From positions 4,433 through 20,531 of the forward strand of contig DHDI01000003.1 of assembly GCA_002399285.1 (NCBI GenBank): a stretch of DNA of 16,099 nt. Direction: 5' to 3'. Shown here piece after piece: positions 13,894 through 16,099 of the stretch. Position 1 is the stretch's first letter, and the number at the start of each line of letters is the position of its first letter. The DNA is from Thermoanaerobacterales bacterium UBA4880 (GTDB taxonomy: Bacteria; Bacillota; Thermoanaerobacteria; Thermoanaerobacterales; UBA4877). The notes beneath the pieces were generated by a model. It had not been told where the DNA came from, did not search any database, and saw nothing but the letters and a program-made list of their open reading frames with translations. The position numbers and the translations under genes are program-made.

Positions 13894-14895
13894 ATGCCCG
13901 GGGATTTGAAAGAGATCGAAAGGCATCTCATGCTGATATCCATGCTGTCCCAGGAAAAGGACGGACTGACTGCCGGCGAGATAAGAGAGAGATTTTTACA
14001 AATGGGCGAAGATGTGAGCGTGCGGACGGTGAAGCGGGATATGGATGCTCTGAGCGAGGCTCATCTGCCAGTCTATGAGGAGGACGGCGGGCAGAAGGTG
14101 CGTTATTTTATCAATAAGTATACCTTGGACAAGGTGGTATTTACGGCTAACGAGTTATTGGGCCTGTATTTCCTAAAGGGGTCTATCGAACCGTTCAAGG
14201 ACGTTGAGCTGGGCGACGACGCATATGCCCTGATAGAGAAGATAATCGATTCCGTGCCTCCCATCAGCCGGAATTACATAGACCAGCTGGAGGATATTTT
14301 TAAGGTGGACAGCGGGTATCTTTTGCCCGACGTAAAGACCGACAGGGATCTGCTGAAAAGCCTTGAGGAGGCTGCCAAGGACAAGATCAGCATTAAGATG
14401 GTGTACTATTCCTATTCCTCCGATGCCGTGACGGGCCGCTTGGTCGATCCGTATCTTGTATACTTCAGGGACGGCAGCTATTATTTGGTGGGGTACTGCC
14501 ACAGCGACAAGGGTATAAGGGAATTTAAGCTGTCCAGGATAAGAGAGTTCGAAATGACCGGGGATGGGTTCGAGTATGCGGAAGACTTTAACTTTGAAGA
14601 ATACAGGAGATACAGCTTCGACAGGCTGAGGGGAGACGGCCGTTATACCGTAAAGGTGCGCTTTACCGGCGAGGCGGCCAGAATGGTAAGGGAGTATGAC
14701 AGAAACCGGGCGGATAGTATAGAAGCGCTGAGCGGCGGGGATATTCTCTTTGTGAAGGAGGTTTCCACATTGGACGAGATCAAGAGATGGGTGATGAGTT
14801 ACGGGAAGGGAGCCGTCGCGTTGGAGCCTGCCGAATTGGTGAGCGGTATCCGGGATGAGGTGGACTGCTTGGAAAGCTTATACGGTAAAGTGTAA
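13894..14895 (+). CDS. WYL-domain transcriptional regulator
   Basis: 333 residues: an N-terminal winged helix-turn-helix (about 8-72, with LTAGEIRERF and VSVRTVKRDMDALSEA as recognition region), a linker helix region (80-150), a WYL domain (about 163-222: IKMVYYSY, GRLVDPYLVYFRDGSYYLVGYC, REFKLSRI) and a C-terminal WCX-type extension (about 250-330). The name-giving Trp-Tyr-Leu is Tyr-Tyr-Leu here (196-198). WYL domains bind ligands, often nucleotides or nucleic acid. AGGGGGCGGA (13881-13890) precedes ATG by three bases, starting at the last base of the mtnP stop, so the two are cotranscribed. Targets are unknown; mtnP itself or the next gene are reasonable guesses. Confidence 0.92.
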   Translation: MPGDLKEIERHLMLISMLSQEKDGLTAGEIRERFLQMGEDVSVRTVKRDMDALSEAHLPVYEEDGGQKVRYFINKYTLDKVVFTANELLGLYFLKGSIEPFKDVELGDDAYALIEKIIDSVPPISRNYIDQLEDIFKVDSGYLLPDVKTDRDLLKSLEEAAKDKISIKMVYYSYSSDAVTGRLVDPYLVYFRDGSYYLVGYCHSDKGIREFKLSRIREFEMTGDGFEYAEDFNFEEYRRYSFDRLRGDGRYTVKVRFTGEAARMVREYDRNRADSIEALSGGDILFVKEVSTLDEIKRWVMSYGKGAVALEPAELVSGIRDEVDCLESLYGKV

Positions 14896-14896
14896 A

Positions 14897-14923
14897 AGTG
14901 CACAGCGATTGTGCGCTATTTTT
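14897..14923 (+). terminator. Terminator-like hairpin between WYL gene and next gene
   Basis: AGTGCACA (14897-14904) pairs with TGTGCGCT (14910-14917, one G-U) around a five-base loop, then A and five T (14919-14923). It begins two bases after the WYL gene stop. The next ribosome binding site (14936-14945) follows after only 12 bases with no room for a full promoter, so it may be leaky or act as an attenuator. Confidence 0.6.
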
Positions 14924-14950
14924 ATGGCGATAAATGGGGGAGGAGATTTT

Positions 14951-16099
14951 ATGGATTTCATCGCGATCCTAAAGCAACAGGTCGTGCCTTCGCTGGGATG
15001 TACGGAGCCGGCTGCGGTAGGCCTGGCCGCCGCGTGGGCCATGAGCGTGACCGGAGGCGAAATAAGGGAGATGGAGGTGTACGTCTCCCGCAATGTGCTT
15101 AAGAACGGCTCGGGTGTGGGCATACCCAATGCCAAGGGCAGGGGGATAGGCCTGGCCGCAGCCCTCGGTGCCATAGGCGGGGACAGGGAAGCCGGTCTTG
15201 AGGTGTTCAGGGACATAAGCGGCAGTGACGAGGAGCAAGCAGCGCGACTCCTGCTGGACCAGAAGATAAGGATATCCGTCAGGAGAGACGTGCCGCCGCT
15301 GTATGTGGACGTAAAGGTGACCGCAGACGAAGGGGAGGGCGAAGCCGTGCTCTGCGGCAGCCATACCAATCTGGTATCCCTGAAAAAGGACGGAATGGAG
15401 ACCATAGAGGAAGATAGGGGCGTACCGGATACCGGGACAGACCGGGACGGCATTAAAGAGTCCAGTCTCAGGGAGATATATGATTTTGTCGATACCGTGG
15501 ACGTGCGAAGGCTCGGCTTCCTTTCTGAGGGCGTCCACATAAACGAAGACGCCGCCAGGTACGGCCTGGGAGGGGAATGCGGCGCCGGGATAGGAAAGAG
15601 CATAGATAAGCGCGTGCGCTCGGGCGTGCTGCCGGACAATGTGGAGAACTATGCCAAGATGCTGGCATGTGCGGCGTGTGACGCCAGGATGTCCGGGGGC
15701 AGAATAGCGGTGATGAGCAGCGCCGGTTCGGGCAATCACGGCCTGGTCACTTTTCTGCCCATCGTCGCGTACTGCAGGAAAAACAATATGGACGAGGCGG
15801 CGGAATTAAAGGCTTTGGCCCTGTCAAATCTGATAACTGTGTATATCAAGGAGTACTCCGGCAGGCTGTCGTCTATATGCGGCTGCGCCATAGCCGCCGC
15901 GACCGGTACATCCTGCGCCCTGTGCTGTCTCATGGGCGGAGGCTATGAGGAGATGTGCCTTGCCATAAACAACATGATAGGCGACATGGCCGGGATGATA
16001 TGTGACGGCGGAAAGGAAGGCTGTTCCTTCAAGCTCATGACAAGCATAGACGCCGCCTTCGACAACGCCTATCTCGCCATGGAGGGGGTATCCATACCG
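14951..16099 (+). CDS. L-cysteine desulfidase / serine dehydratase alpha-like protein (UPF0597, CyuA type), 3' end outside window
   Basis: The first 383 residues are present and the frame is still open at the window end; relatives are about 430 residues. Family proteins degrade L-cysteine to pyruvate, sulfide and ammonia using an oxygen-labile iron-sulfur cluster. Seen: SLGCTEPAAVGLAAA at 14-28 (Cys17), SSAGSGNHGL at 256-265, ICGCAIAAATG at 309-319 (Cys310, Cys312) and ICDGGKEGCSFKL at 350-362 (Cys351, Cys358). These match the UPF0597/CyuA branch; whether the substrate is cysteine or serine is not settled by sequence. GGGGGAGGAGA (14936-14945) is a strong ribosome binding site five bases before ATG. 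A terminator-like hairpin separates it from the WYL regulator. Anaerobic life style is implied. Confidence 0.9.
   Translation, partial: MDFIAILKQQVVPSLGCTEPAAVGLAAAWAMSVTGGEIREMEVYVSRNVLKNGSGVGIPNAKGRGIGLAAALGAIGGDREAGLEVFRDISGSDEEQAARLLLDQKIRISVRRDVPPLYVDVKVTADEGEGEAVLCGSHTNLVSLKKDGMETIEEDRGVPDTGTDRDGIKESSLREIYDFVDTVDVRRLGFLSEGVHINEDAARYGLGGECGAGIGKSIDKRVRSGVLPDNVENYAKMLACAACDARMSGGRIAVMSSAGSGNHGLVTFLPIVAYCRKNNMDEAAELKALALSNLITVYIKEYSGRLSSICGCAIAAATGTSCALCCLMGGGYEEMCLAINNMIGDMAGMICDGGKEGCSFKLMTSIDAAFDNAYLAMEGVSIP

Noticed and set aside
14969..15739. Two long minus-strand frames opposite the desulfidase-like gene
   Set aside because: The + strand frame from 14951 is open to the window end and contains the UPF0597 cysteine motifs; the antisense frames have none.

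Overview
The window reads as chromosome of a Gram-positive, low-to-mid GC Firmicute, most likely a spore-forming, anaerobic member of the Clostridia. The reasons are gene content and order: it follows the Bacillus subtilis ywlC-ywlE-rpiB-upp-mnaA ... ywmB-murA neighbourhood, carries cdaA-cdaR, has the Firmicute-specific small families DUF1659, DUF2922 and YvrJ, and ends in a cysteine desulfidase-type gene typical of anaerobes. ATA (Ile) and AGG/AGA (Arg) codons are frequent throughout. I cannot name the species. All supported genes lie on the + strand.

Layout. 57-1358: an MFS exporter that stands apart from the rest. 1467-3694: a ZIP metal transporter, the tRNA t6A enzyme YwlC/Sua5 and the protein-arginine phosphatase YwlE, tightly packed (0 nt gap, then a 4 nt overlap). 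3690-3762: a 14-bp tandem repeat that begins inside the ywlE stop region. 3873-7616: rpiB, upp, dCMP deaminase, wecA/tagO and wecB/mnaA, an operon joining pentose phosphate, pyrimidine salvage and supply of lipid-linked amino sugars for wall polymers; it ends at a strong intrinsic terminator. 7870-9872: ywmB-like gene and murA, ending at a second terminator. The atp operon that separates mnaA from ywmB in B. subtilis is not here.

9998-10619: three tiny genes (DUF1659, DUF2922, YvrJ), the first two with identical, unusually extended ribosome binding sites. Their terminator hairpin is duplicated: a 22-bp direct repeat brackets about 170 bp of densely self-complementary DNA, and the first copy contains the yvrJ stop codon. 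10839-11061: AT-rich regulatory region with a palindromic candidate operator and an extended -10 promoter. 11062-13076: cdaA-cdaR, the membrane diadenylate cyclase making c-di-AMP and its YbbR-repeat regulator, without the usual glmM behind them. 13126-14895: methylthioadenosine phosphorylase and a WYL-domain regulator. 14951-16099: a cysteine desulfidase/serine dehydratase-like gene, cut by the window end.

Most of the window is housekeeping. The parts that deserve a second look are the DUF1659-DUF2922-YvrJ unit with its bracketed structured element, the masked ribosome binding site of ywmB, the Fur/Zur-like site before the ZIP gene, the tandem repeat after ywlE, and the RHH (not RHR) motif in CdaA. 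I found no CRISPR array, rRNA, tRNA or complete transposon.
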